DNA of 64,000 nucleotides from positions 41,362,196 to 41,426,195 of the forward strand of contig NC_052618.1 of the NCBI RefSeq assembly GCF_016545825.1. The letters are read 5' to 3'. Under the pieces are notes generated by a model. That model had not been told where the DNA came from. It did no database searches and saw nothing but the letters and a program-made list of their open reading frames with translations. The DNA comes from Eucalyptus grandis (taxonomy: Eukaryota > Streptophyta > Magnoliopsida > Myrtales > Myrtaceae). Positions 44,273-57,264 of this stretch are shown here, in pieces; the first letter of the stretch is position 1; the number at the start of each line of letters is the position of its first letter. A program made the position numbers and the translations under genes.

Positions 44273-47159
44273 TGTCACGCCCTCATCCGCGAGCACACAC
44301 ACATCCTTCTCACTTGGTCGATTTTATAATACGATATCCCAGGACTATATATTGCCGACCCTTTAATTTTTATTTGCATATGCGGAAGCAGTTATAAATC
44401 CCCAGACAATAAAACAATGGGATATAAAAGTAAGGCCATAATTTTTATACATATCACAACATGCTTTCATTATACTTCATAGTACTATTCACCAAAGTCT
44501 GATTTAACAAATATCCAAATATTCACAGGGTTTTCAAAGTGGGGGAGGTCTCAATCCTTCTTCAGGTGATCCTCCTCTAGACCCTCCTCTGATTCTTCAC
44601 TAGGCTCTTCCTGGGTTCCTCCTCTTCGAAATCTTCCACCTAAGGGCCTGAAATAGTTATTCAATAACCAATGAGACTACGTCTCAGCAAGTTCTACCCA
44701 CTAAGACTCGATTAGGAAACCAATACACCACATGGTTGCCTAAGCACAGCACGAGTCAGAAGATATACCTTGGCATCAGTCCCACCCTGCAATTTAAGGT
44801 TATATATAGATGCTTCATAATTCACATCGAACAATTAATCAATTCACAACAATCGGATCAAATCATTGATCAATCGACCTAGTCGATTACATGTTAGATA
44901 GACCAACTCCTGGGTCATTTCACTCCACATCGTATAATCTCCAATGGTACACTTAGTCACAGAGCTTCATCAATACTCTCGGGCGTCGTTTTCGCCAAGG
45001 TGACGTATGCAATAGACAGCACTCATGCGTTCTTTAAGGCACCGTTTTCACCAATGATTTCCTTATCACTTAACCACGTATGTCCATAGTGATGCATGCA
45101 ATAGATAGCACTCGTGCGTTCTTTAAGGTGTCGTTTTCACCAGTTATTTTCTTATCACCGAACCACGTATGTTTATACCTCGTACTTGATTGGTCTCGGC
45201 CAAGAGTATTCCCATTTTACTCTCACGATTCTTTCCACTTTACGACTCATCAAAGCATTATCAATGCTAAATAACCATTCTCGGCCATCTACCAATCAAT
45301 CACTCAATTCCACTCAATTTCAATCGATTTAGGAATAAATCCTCAAATTGCACAATCAATTAAATTTAGTACAATGTAGAGCTCAAATAAATAAACGGAT
45401 TGCACCACGACAATCAGCACGAAATTTCGGTCATCGGCTATCCCTGCCTAATTTTCAAAAAAAAAATAATTAATTAATTAATTTCGAAAATTAATAAATA
45501 AATACTAAAAATCCAATTTAGGCCTGTAATGCCTAATTGAAGCCCGATAAGGGTCGGGAAAAATCATGAGAAGACATCCAATAAATAGTATAAGCTATCC
45601 TCGAGCTACTTACACTAACCACCTAACTAATATGCAATACAATTGACTAATAATTACTAATCCATTCTAATCTAATCACCTAATCCTATTTAATTAACAC
45701 TAATCAAACCTTAAGCATAATTAGTCTACTAAGCAAGGATTAGTGAGATTACTCACCGGAATTTCACGAAAGTCGGATCAAACCGACGGGGACAACGCGA
45801 GGGTCGTTTCTTCCCAAAGTGAGCCTTAGGTTCAAGGCCCGAAACACACCAAAAAGGGGCCTAGAAGCCGTTGCGATACCCACACTGAAACCTTATGTTC
45901 TTGGCGGCAAAGTAACACCCACAACCAGCCCATGTGGAGCTTCTACAAACCAGAAACAGTGGCTAGATAGTAGCTCAGCAAGAGAGCGAGAGACGGCCAA
46001 GGGGAACGGCGGTGCACGGTGAGGCGGGTGTGCACACACATGAGGTAGTCTCGGCTCCAGTGCGACGGCGAGGCTACTTTCGGCGATCTTCTTGGTATGC
46101 TGGTTGAACACAACAAATAAAGAGAGAGGAGGATGGTTCTTGGATAGCAACAAAGAGGAAATGAGGGGGAAAGAGAGAGATGAAGAGATAAGAGGGAAGG
46201 TGGGCCATTTGGCCTCTAATTTCCACAACTCGTTCATCAAGTTTCAACCTCAACCAAGTATCCTTTCTTGGCTCTCATCTAGCCACACCAACACCCCACA
46301 TAACCTTCCCAATGGTCCAAAATTGACTAAGGTGTGGGGGATTACGAATTTTTAAGAATAAAGCTTCAATTGGCAATAATTCCTTCTTGATTCTCTCTCA
46401 ATTGGCTCTCATAAAATCAATTGATGTCTCATTTACCAAATTGATAATTTTCCTCATCCAAGAATCCCTCATGCTTCTTAATTTTATAACCAAAATAAAT
46501 CCCCGGCTTCAATTGCACAAAAACAGCCCAATGACGACTTTTTTTCCAAAAAGTGTCGGTTGTTAGAAAAATCTTCCGAGACCGAGTCGTGGGTCCTAGA
46601 ATTTATTGTGATATGACAGAATCTTCAATTTCTAAAATCGGACTTGAATAGGCGGTTAATTTCCATTTGATGCGTTTTTAGCGTGACTTAAACTACCGGG
46701 TAGTTTTCAAAAAATTTTAAGGGCAAATGACCTCTGGTCGATTTTCTTCGAGCCACAATGAACCCACTCGACTCATTGGCGACTCTCAGTTATTGTGAAA
46801 ATATCAATGACCCAAATACGGACATAGGGTACCAAAACAATAAGAAAATCAGTATAGTGCCGGTCGACAAGAATTTCCCAATTTAGTGGTATTACTCACG
46901 ATTAGCCACACATCTCCATTGATCCAATCTATCTCTAATTTCAAATCGATTTTTAACTGTGGCCTCTAAAGATAGACACGGTCAAGAAGCCAATTCCCAA
47001 TCGAGTTCTCAAGTCTATTATCTTAAGATTCCTTAATAATTTCCCATGATAGTCTAGTTATCTCAAGAATGATTAGTTCTGAAAATAACCCTATAGGCAC
47101 GCCAATGAAATGTCCAATTTATTCAGTAGAAGACAGGGTTGAAAAATCTAGATGTCACA
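44273..47159 (-). mobile_element. Solo LTR nested in the gypsy LTR, TSD CATAR
   Basis: It begins TGTCACGCCCTCATCC and ends AATCTAGATGTCACA, 2.9 kb. The flanks are CATAA (44268-44272) and CATAG (47160-47164). The uninterrupted sister LTR has CATAG at the same place (34309-34313 region), so the left copy carries a point change. It belongs to a diverged subfamily of the host LTR and inserted into it later. Non-coding; frames inside are not genes. Confidence 0.85.
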
Positions 47160-48012
47160 CATAGGGCCCACTCTTCGTCCATAATTATAATAACGATACC
47201 ACGATTGGTATTTGTAGGACACCTTTTGGGATTCACCCACATCAACCAAGACGGTAGATTTCACAAGTACATACTCCAAGCTTTCAAGGTGATGGTGTAT
47301 CGAAATATAATAACCTATTTCAGTGATCTCTTCAAGTATACCAAAATGGACGGGAGGAGGTGGAGGTACAGCCATCTAGGGACCTGAAATGTTGTCCCAC
47401 AACGGGGTGAGACTACATCTCAGCAAGTTCTACCCTCCTAACACCTAATTAGGAAGCAAATACGCCCCAAAGGCTACCTAAGCACTAAGGGTGTCAATGG
47501 GTCGGGTCGGGTTGGGTCGGGTCTTGTTGTTACCTCGACCCGACCAAACACAATGGTCACACACCGTGATTCCCGGCCACTGACCTGAAACACATTAGAT
47601 GGTCTAATGTGTTTCGGGTCGGTTCGGCTCAGGGGTCAGGTCGGGTCGGGTTGCTGGGTTTTTTTTTTTTTTTTTCGGGTGGTTGTAACAGTCTTAATCT
47701 TATGCGAACAGGTTATTATAAGAACACACAATACCTATTAATAATTCTTGTGAATGCTATTTTTTCAGGGACAGGCCATATGATGCAGAACTTGCTAACC
47801 AAGTTAATTGTATCTTCTTGAGGCTACTAGATATTCATGAATAGGAAAGAACTGGTGAGTATGACCTGTCCTTAAACTGTAGTCCAACAAAAAGCTTCTT
47901 GGTGATGATGAATGAACAAACATCACGAGAAAACAAAGACTCCATAAAAGACAAAGTAGATGGCTCATAAATTGCTTTGGAATGCATAGCATGGTTGGTG
48001 CAGCACCAATAC

Positions 48013-48168
48013 TCACAGCGCAGCCTGCAAGAGCCCCGCAAACAAACGATCAAGTGCTAAAAACGAGAAGAGCCATGACAGAAGAATCGCTGGAAGATGC
48101 GGAGCCGCCATGATTGCCACAATTAGAGACTTCTTCTTTGAGAAGCAGAGAGCATGTTGAGAGCCCAT
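48013..48168 (-). other. 51-codon open frame inside the hAT-like element
   Basis: Starts MGSQHALCFSKKKSLIVAIM and continues with a hydrophobic segment (LPAILLSWLFSFLALDRLFA). It is preceded on the minus strand by a GA-rich leader (gagagagagagcaaagaag). I do not recognise it; it may be a first exon of a captured host gene, since a leader-like context precedes it, but no partner exon is certain. Confidence 0.3.
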
Positions 48169-49349
48169 CTTCTTCTTTGCTCTCTCTCTCCATGTCTCTT
48201 TATTTCGATGAGCAAGAATTGCAAGGAATGGACAAGAAGTCCAAAAGGCATTTGAGGCAGCCCCCCGAAGTACTAGGTTCTCGATGAAATAGTATGTTGA
48301 CTGGTGATAAGATATAGCACCTGTGTAGCAAACACCAGCAGCTCACCAACAGCAAAAAAAAAAAAAGCCAGAAAAGGGTACATGCTCTTGAAACAAAAAG
48401 GCAGAAAAGCAAAATATTGCCCCAAGGAATGATGATACTGAAAGGAGCTGTAGGAAACATTCGAAAAGAAGTTTAAACACAGATAATAGGTTGCAAGTTA
48501 GGTTGCAAGTTACGCTAATAGTAAAAAGGGTGCCACATTTTAACTTCAACTTTCCTCAGTTACTAGTCCACAACTGTTGCAGCATGATATGTTGAAAAAC
48601 AGTGCACATTCATTCTATTCTTTCACAAAGGGCACATTACTACATTGGAGACAATTTCAACTTTTGTCCATCGGTCTGTCTAATTTACAAGCTCCTCCTG
48701 AATATAAATTACATTACCTCAACAATAGCACCATTTCTAAATATCAATTTCAATTGAAGTAAAGGAGCCAGAGGAGTAATTCTGAATTTTTCCACGCTAA
48801 AAACTCACGTGTCCATCAAATTATCATCACTTCATTCAAGCTTAGTTTGAAAGTGATGGAGCAATCAACATTCCATGCCATAAAGGATTGCTGCCCTCAT
48901 CTCTGTCCTATAAAATTCAATATTAAACAGATTCTTGAAGTATCAACACCAACAGCTCTCCCGCACAGAGTAAATTCAAAGTGTCCTAAACCTTGTTTGC
49001 AACTTGTGCACTAAAATATCTACATCACAGAATTCATCCACCACCCAATATAGCAAGTCTTCCCAACATCTCTAAGATCATATGGGGTTAACTACTACTA
49101 CCCCCATCACCAGCAAAGGCTAGCCCACATGCTAAGAACAACACGGAAACACGGCTAGACCGCATAAACTCTTGAATGCCTACATCACTACCTCAGCTCA
49201 GCCTAGAGTCCCAAGATTTCCACAGGAAGAGAGAGACCAAATCGCTCCCAAGGAAAACAATTCGAGCCCCACGGAACTCAAAAAGAAGCAAGCTCGAACG
49301 AAGAGAGCGACCTCAAACAGAGCCCTAAAAGAGCACCCGCCTCCTCTTT

Positions 49350-49640
49350 CACCACCACCATAGCCAATCGAATTCGGAAAAAAAATCAATAGGAAAATTC
49401 AACGAAGAAGGACGCCAAAGCTCCTCGCGGATCAAGAAATCGATGGAAGCATAGACCTGAGGGCTTTTCAGTGACAGACGGCAACGATCGACTGATTCGC
49501 GGTGACTAGGGTTCCGCCGTTGAGACGAGGGGTGGCGACGGCGACTGCGAGGCGGAGGCGCATCGATCGTAGGAGAGGCAGTCGTGAGCGAAGGCACAGT
49601 CGTCGGAGAAGAAGGCAGAGCCGAGAGGGAAATGTCTGTG
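49350..49640 (-). other. Captured 5'-leader-like segment in the hAT-like element
   Basis: GC-richer minus-strand sequence with short frames, a donor-like agggtctatg near 49460 and a gtgaaagaggaggcggg leader. Further on (49100-49190) the minus strand has a frame ending MRSSRVSVLFLACGLAFAGD then GGSSS and a stop. It resembles the 5' end of a housekeeping-type gene, but I cannot name it. Confidence 0.3.
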
Positions 49641-52612
49641 TTTGACGGTAAAGAAAGATGAGAACGTGTTTACTATTTGTGTTTGTTCACTTGTTCGGAA
49701 GTAGGAGTTAACGTGTTTCGGGTCAAACAATGTTCCAACCCTGACCTGACCCGAAACACATTTCTTTACTTGTTTTATATGTGTTACCCGAACAGTATCA
49801 AGACCCAAAACACGTATGATGCTTGTTTCGTGTTCGGGTCGTGTTCGGGTCGGGTCGGGTTTTTTTGACACCCCTACTAAGAATAACACGAGTCAAAGGA
49901 CTTACCTTAGCCTTAGTTTCGCCCTGCAAATCAATATCATTTACATATGTCTCAAATCACATTAATTCACCCAGTCAGATCAAACTATCAATCAATCGAC
50001 TTAGTCGATTACATGTCATCACGACCTTCTCTTGTTCGATACATTCAATACTATCTATAAAGTCCTATCAAATCAGGATTGCTCACCCAAAGCTGATAAA
50101 TAGATAGTATAGCTCGCCTAAAACTGATAGATTAGGGCCCCTAGGCCATCATAGTATACTATATATGTTTGCCCAAAGCGGATAATATATTGTTCGCCCA
50201 AAGCTGATATAAAATGCTCGCCTAAAGTTGATAATTTATGGCCCCCTGGCCAAAATAGTATACCACTCCACTTACATAGCCAATTTCTTATTTTTATCAC
50301 ACCCGATAAAAATAGCCATGCGTGGGTACATCGTCTGCCTTAGACAAAATAACATAATTTCACTTTCACAATTCCCACCATTTTATATAGTCCACCAAAA
50401 TATTTTTAGTAGTGTAAACAGACGCTCAGTCATTTTCCAAACAAGTACTAAAATAATTAATTTAGGAATAAAATCCTAAAATCACAATTAAATCAATTTA
50501 GCACTAATTAGAGCTCAAATAAATAAATAGATTACACCACAATAATGAGCACAAAATTCTTGTCGTTGGCTATCCTAGCTTAATTTCTGGAAAATAAATA
50601 ATTAATTAATTAATTACGGAAAATATTAAATAAATGCCAATAAATCTAACTTAGGCCCGTAATGCCTAATTGGACGTTGAAACGTACCCGGAAAAATTTT
50701 AAGGTTCGTTAAATAAATATTATAACGTGTCTACTCACTAATTGCACTAACTAACCACCTAACATGCATCAGCAATTAATTAAATTTCATTAATTTAATC
50801 TAACCACCTAATCCATCTTAGTCTAAACTAATCAACCCCTAAGCGTGATTAATCTACTAAGCGAGGATTAGTGAGTTAAACTCACTTGTTCGGCGAGCTG
50901 GTCGGTTCAAATCGATAGGGACGCAATGAGGCTCGATACTCTCCAAAGCGAGCCTAGCTTTTGGCGCCTAGAAGCGGGCCAAAACAGGCCTACACAGTGC
51001 TGAAAGACCCACTTTTCCTGCTCTCTGTCCGCTACTGTTCTTGGGCTAGCAAGGTGGATCGGTAGTTGCCGCTTGCTCAGAAACGGTGAGGGAAGGCCAT
51101 CAGGGACAGCTGCGGTCTTGGATGGGGGAGACGGCGACTCATGGCGGTAGCAGGAGCTCCGGCGGTGGTCCAGGAGCTTCAAAGGATGGCGAGCAATGCT
51201 GAACGAACAGATGAGGTGGCGGAGGAGGGTACAGCTCGGGCGGGATTGCGCGCGAATCCGACGAGCAGCAAGCGGCATCCCTAGCTCCGGCGTTGGCTGC
51301 GACGACTGCTGGCTTCTTCTACTAGACTTTTGGACTTCAAGTAGTAGCAATGGAGATGGGAAAGGGAGTTGCATGACTGCTTGAAGGGGGGAGGAGACCG
51401 GTTTAGCAAGTGGGACCATTTTGGTCCCCTTGACCGGTTTGTCTCAATCCATTTGGTCTCCCACCACCAGCTGGTGTCCACCCATGAGTTTTAGACCCAA
51501 TTGCCCTCTTCTAGAAGCTTGAAGAGGTCCAAGAGTTACAGCCATGGGGCGCTACGAATTTCAAGTGATTTGGCTTCAATTGAACACTTATCCTTGCTTG
51601 AATCAACACAATTCGGCCTCAATAAATTCAATCAACACCACACCCATCCAAATGGTATTTTTTTTCTCACCATCACCACCTACTTGCTTCCCAATTTTGC
51701 TATAAAAAACGATCCCTAACTTTTTTCTGGATAAAAACGGTCCTAGGACGACTTTTTCCTAAAATTTCTCTGTTTGTAGAAAAATCTTCTAAGACTGAGT
51801 TGACATTCCTAGAATTAATTGTGACATGATAGAACTTTCAATATATGAAATCGAACTCAAATTCGCGGTTAATTTCAATCTAGTGCGTTTTTAGCGTGAC
51901 TTAGGCTACCGAGTAGGGTTTCAAAAATTTTAGTGTAAATGACCCATGGTGGATTTTCTTCGAGGCACAATGAACCCACTTGACACATTGACGACTCTTG
52001 GTTGTCATGAGAATCTTGAGGAATCAAATACGACACAAGGTACCAAAACGATAGAAAAATCAGTTAAGTGCCGGCCGACAAGAATTTTCCAAATTAGTGT
52101 AGTCACCCACATTTAGCCACACATCTCAGTCGAACAGACCTATTTCTGACCTTTGATTGATTTTTAACTGTGCTGTAATGACCTCTAAAGATTAGCACAG
52201 TCGAGAAGCCAATTCCTGGTCGAATTCTCAAGTTTATCGCATTAACATTCCTTATTGGCTTCCTTGGATAGTCTAGTTATCTTGAGAGTGATCAGCTCTG
52301 AGAATAGCCCTATGGGCGCGTCAATGAAATGCCCGATTTATTCAATAGAAAACATGATTGAAAATCTAGAATGTCACACTATCTTTGTGTGCCTTTCTTC
52401 TCCTTTTGTTAAAACTTATACGTACTTACAAATAACTGCTTATTCACCTTACATTAACAGGAATTTAAAATAGCAATGACTTCTCTCGCCTTTGCAAGTA
52501 ATCATTCTGGCCTTTACTTGGAATTGTGAAATGACTTTGTTACTTGCTATAAAATTCTATCATCTCCATGCTTTCTATTTTACTCGTTCAATTCTTCTTG
52601 AAAAGGATAATC

Positions 52613-53392
52613 GGGCTATGTTTGGTAACTGACCAAATAGTAAATATTTCTATTCTTTTTTTTCCCAAGAGTAGTTTTGGAACATAATCGTGTTTGGTAA
52701 AATTTTATTCCCAGGAACAAATTTCTATTGTTTTTTTGTTCCCGGAAGTAGATTTGGAACATAATCAAGAATTAAAAAAAAAAAAAGTTGATTCTTGGTT
52801 CCGGAATAATTTTAGAATAAGCCCATATTTTCTCTTTTTATTTTTTTTTCTTGTTCTACTTCCCTTTTCTTCTTATTCATCTTTTGTCATCGCCGTGATC
52901 GTTGTCTCACTTACCGCCATTGGTCGTCGGCAACCAGTCTAGCGAGCTTGCTAGAGGCTCGCCGACTAGGGCAAGGTCCTGAGCTCGCTAATGCAAGCCC
53001 AACCACCGGCGAGGCTCGGCCTCACCCAAGCCCGCCGAGGCTCGCCCAGCCTCACCGAGCCATGGGCGGGCTAGCAGCCTCACCCGGCGAGGCTCGACCG
53101 ACAATGCTCTAGTGAGGTCGCGGCCCTCGTCCGGTCGGTCACCGATCATCCCAAAGCCGACGACCGGCCACTTGAAGAAGAAGAATAGGAGAAAGAAAGG
53201 AAAAAAATGAAGAAAAAATAAATAAATAATGAAAAAAAGTAATAAAATTATTTTAAAATTAAAAGAAAATAATTTGGAGTAGAAATTTTAAGCACGATAT
53301 CAAACACAATTCTATTCCGAGAATTGAAATTTTGGATAATTACCAAACGAGTTAAAATGCTTATAAATTGTTAAAATTTTGTGCCCTTATAG
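52613..53392. mobile_element. Paralogue of the TIR element with GC-rich core
   Basis: Counterpart of 8461-9333. It retains the left end (gggctatgtttggtaactga), the ttcccggaagtagatttg blocks and the GC-rich core (52930-53160). The right end is worn and the following bases hold a SINE insertion. Confidence 0.5.
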
Positions 53393-53406
53393 ACACTCAT
53401 GGGCAT

Positions 53407-53597
53407 TTTTTTTTTTAGTACCTAGGGGACCTCCATGCACCACTTCGTGGCGGAGTAAATCCTGGAGGAGCAAGAGGGTCACCATCACCCTTGTTGCCCC
53501 GGGTAAGTCGTGTTCCTTTCGCAAGGTAGACGACGCAAGATTCGAACTCAGGACCTCTCCCAAAAGGAACCTGCGTTCAACCACTATGCCACCGCCA
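53407..53597 (-). mobile_element. tRNA-derived SINE with 14-bp target duplication
   Basis: On the minus strand it starts GGCGGTGGCATAGTGGTTGA, has the A box at 53590-53574, a B-box-like GAGTTCGAATCTT at 53549-53537 and ends in a run of A (T at 53407-53416). It is flanked by ACACTCATGGGCAT (53393-53406) and ACACTCATGGACAT (53598-53611), one mismatch. The body and tail order, A/B boxes and long target duplication establish a SINE retrotransposed by LINE machinery. Copy 1 lacks it near 9335. Confidence 0.88.
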
Positions 53598-53644
53598 ACA
53601 CTCATGGACATTTTGTCACCAAAGTATCTGCAAAATGCATATAA

Positions 53645-54440
53645 TTAGTATTCAGTAAATGTTACCCCAACTCTTTATGATAAATGAACTCAAGCACCAT
53701 GCACAAAATCATTAAAAGGGCCTTGGAAGACCTCATACTAAACAGATGAAGTTTATATGTTTCCTGTAATTGAATTATTTTTTATTGTCAATCTTTTAGA
53801 GTTGGTGTGGTTGATATAATGTCAAGGGATTTTCGGTCACAAGATATAGAGATGATCAATTAAACCACGCCTTGCAAATTGTTTTGTGATTAGGATCAAC
53901 AACACAATTTAAAGACTTAAACTTAATTGATTTATGAAATTTACATAGTATTTTCTAGATTTTAAGATAATTCGACTTTTTGGCTCATATATCGAAAAGA
54001 AAAATCCAGCTTTTGCTCTTCTTAGTTTCAACTGGTCCGGGGGATGCTACACGTGGAACAATCCGTCAACAACCGATAGAATCTCTAGAAAATTCTGTCT
54101 TGAAGAGTCAAAGGTCACCATCAAACCAGTCCTGGACGACTCTATTATAGTTTAGTTGACTCCACCGAAATTCCATGCGCACTAAACTGATAAATCAGCA
54201 AAGTGAAAATGTTTTTGTCTTCAATTTGTGGATTATAAAATGTTAGTGGCGGGCGGTCGGGAGGGTTCCGCCGGTGTGGGAGCCAACCACGCCATGTTCT
54301 TCAGTCAGATTCTTTAAGTATTTAAATAAATAAATAAAATATCAATTTGCTAACTGGACAAGCGGAGTTCCATTTTGATTGGACGGTTGCTAGGGGCAAG
54401 AGAATCCCAATTTGGAGGCTCATTATTTGGTCCATTTCAC
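53645..54440 (+). repeat. Single-copy counterpart of the 9362-10960 tandem block
   Basis: Starts ttagtattcagtaaatgtta and ends ggaggctcattatttggtcc, then runs straight on into ttcactaagttgtg as the second copy-1 block does. Confidence 0.8.
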
Positions 54441-57264
54441 TAAGTTGTGAAGGACTAAACAATATAGAACTTTGATCTTGTTGTGACAAAGAGGAGTGGT
54501 GGGGTTTTTCTTTTGAAAGTTTGATGGTTGCGGTGCATTTGACCCTTGGCCTTTTCCTTTCCTGGAGATTTGCTGTCCCTATTAGATTTTGTAAAATGAT
54601 TGTGAAGGTGCTTTCGTGATACTAATTTGGCAACTTTTTCTCATATTTTTGGGATATTTTTCTGAAGAAAGTTGCTCTATTGAAAAGCAAGAGTTCAATT
54701 TCTCATATGCAATTGGATTTTTTTTTTAATTACCGTGGATAAACAGTGAATGAGAGTACTTAACAAGGGTCAATAATCCCGAGTAATGAATTCGACTAAG
54801 AAAAGAAAGTTTGGAAACTCAAACTTACACTAGAGAAGGGCCAAAAGGTGAACTTAAAATTTTCACACCAAAAGTTTAGAATAAATTAGTTATAATTTAT
54901 GAAATTGTCTCCAACAAAATTGACTGTTAAAATCTCTAAAATGTTCAATTAATTTGTTTGATTTAATAAAATGTAAATAGACTTTCATTATCTCTATCAA
55001 TTGGACCTTGACGACATTCATATAATGTATAAATGTGAATCCAAATGGATATGTTGACCGGGTCGAACATGAATTTCTCTTAATAATCTCTCCAAATGAA
55101 GGTATCATCAAACTAGTGATATTAGAGTAGACGGTTGTTGGTAGGCCACTTTTGATGTGCATCAATGTTTGGAGAAACATATCAAAAGATGAATCTTGGA
55201 TGTAACTCCCCAATTGAACTAATGGATGGCATCCCTTGCTTCCAATTGATCTTGGCTAGTCCAAGGTGATTGAAGCAGAGTCAAGGGTAGATGTTTTGCT
55301 CACCAACATCTACCATATCAGGCTGAGTTAAAGTGGAGATTCGAATTGAGATGGGTCACAAGTGAAGGAGGGCTTTTTTTAAGCACACGTTTGAGGGTGT
55401 TTGGCCAAAAAAGTTTCATATCAGACACGTGGTGTAAAGTGAAACAGTTAATATATTCTAGTTAAACAATAATTATTGGCTTAAACTTTTAAATGAAAAT
55501 TGTTCTAGTTGGATACATTAATGAGCTCGAACTTAAACTCCCTTTTGGTGACTTTCCTTAGTGAAAATATCAAGATTTTTATTGTCAGAACCAATAATTT
55601 GTTACTATCATCATGGATCATGTCTCATAATATCATAAAACTAAATATAGGATCTAAACTTGAAACTATTGTTTATGGGTGATTTGCGAATGTTAGGATG
55701 TATATATATACATGAGGAATATACGAAGAGGAGAAGAAACGATAAATAAGCTTGATCTTAGTGACTGAACTACAAGATGCATTGGACTAGGCCAAGCTCC
55801 ATGCAATCTACCTCAAGAGCACGGTCAACTGACTACTCAAGTTGGCCAAGTACTTGTCAAGCTCAAGAAGCTCAAGTATCGAATTTCAAGAAAGATGGGA
55901 TTGTCAAAATTCATGCCTTCGGAATATCCAGTTAAATATTCCATGCCGTTTTGGAAGCTTTTTCTAACACACACACACACATATATTGCCCCTCTCTTAT
56001 CAGAGGTCCATTCATTGCATAATGGACGTTAATTCTATCAGTGGAGGGCCGAATCGGAGAAGTCAAATATGTGATCATAGTACCAAGGTCCACAGAGGAA
56101 ACATGATCTTGAAAAGCAAAAAGGTTGAAGAGGACACTCAGTGGCTATCAAATGTTGGAGATTTGGTCAAATTCCGGCTGTCACATAAGCCGTTCGTTGG
56201 GTGACGGTAGTAGGTCGGGCGGTTATTTAATTGACTCTTGCACTAACCCTTTAGTGTCCTTCTACTGTTGTCTATAATTACATTGATCAGAAATATCAGT
56301 AGCTTGGATATGTACTTATCACCTCAAAATGTAAATTACATACCACAAAATTCTACAATTGTTTAAGGACTCTTGTGGGATATATATGTTGTCCAATCAT
56401 TTTCACAAAATTCAATTTTCTCACCGTATTGGTTTTGACGGTTATTTGAATACTGCTAATTGAACAACCTATATGTTTTCCGAAACTGTTTGTTTAATCT
56501 CATTTTATGTGTTTGCGGTCTTATAATTATTATACATAATACCATTTACATCCTTTTCTAATAGTCGAACCATTGGCCACGCACCGGTTTTGATGGGTCG
56601 AGAGAACAAATCATATTTGGCCAACGGTTTACAGCATATCTTTTGCATCGTCAATCTTGGCTAGAATTTCCATTCAGTACCAATACATCAATCAAAGATA
56701 GCTCAACTTTATTAAGAAGAATATGCGAATCCATCAAAAAGTTTCTTAGGAAGGAATAGCTTCACATAATCACAACATGCACGCAATACTCAAATGGATC
56801 TCCTCTATTTTACTAACCCAGACATATACTAATCTTTCTGTGCAGTTAAATCTTAATAATTATTTTGAAGAATGAGATTTTCTGCCTCTTTGGTACAATT
56901 TCAAGCATAATCTTTCCGAAAGGAGCTATGATAGCTCCGTCAACTGTCTTTTGCAATCAAGAAAAGGTATACATGACAGTAGAAAAGATGCCACATGCTT
57001 GCAATTAGCTAATAGTAATATATGCTTCTTTTTAAATTGGTTTTTGGTGAGGGACTTTACACTCTCTTGGTAGTTCTTTCCAGATCCTATTTTCAATTTG
57101 TTGTCTAGAAAAAAAAAAAAGTGTTAAGTCTTAAAAGTGAAAGCTAAAAGCTGAAGGAAAGGCCGTGTGAAAAAAGAAAAGAAAAAAAGTAGCTAATCCT
57201 ATGGATGTCTTAGAAATTTGCCACCATCTCTGTAACAAAGAAACCAACAATTTATCCATCATTC
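54441..57264. other. Duplicated sequence, no recognised gene
   Basis: Collinear with 10961-13794. The frames at 54890-55213 (-) and 56020-56204 (+) show no family motifs. Confidence 0.5.

Larger units (their letters stand above)
47489..49873. mobile_element. hAT-like element carrying gene-like pieces
   Basis: The ends GGGTGTCAATGGG (left) and TTTTTTTGACACCC (right) form a short terminal inverted repeat, followed inside on both sides by gggtcgggtcgggt-like and cgaccc-like subterminal repeats (including a tgtgtttcgggtc word near 47606 and its mirror near 49715-49760). The flanks GCACTAAG and CTACTAAG look like a worn 8-bp duplication. The sister LTR at 34590-34620 shows the uninterrupted site. 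The interior is not hAT transposase. It contains a GA-rich leader-like segment, possible exons with splice-like borders and a 51-codon frame, all suggesting captured host sequence. Confidence 0.7.
43752..52378 (-). mobile_element. 5' LTR of the gypsy element, interrupted by two later insertions
   Basis: The ends are TGTCATGCCTTAATCCTCGG and TCTAGAATGTCACA. The LTR is in three pieces: 43752-44272, 47160-47488 and about 49874-52378. Removing the insertions leaves about 3.3 kb, the same as the solo LTR 33785-37120, with which it is collinear. Outside the far end the sequence is immediately segmental-duplication copy 2. The 3' LTR of this element is not in the window, as the internal region is cut at about 40870. 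Confidence 0.9.

Noticed and set aside
36000..51500. Frames at 35924-36226 and 50907-51419 sharing a serine-rich protein sequence
   Set aside because: Both are the same position in two copies of one LTR, with unequal length and no domain; not host genes.
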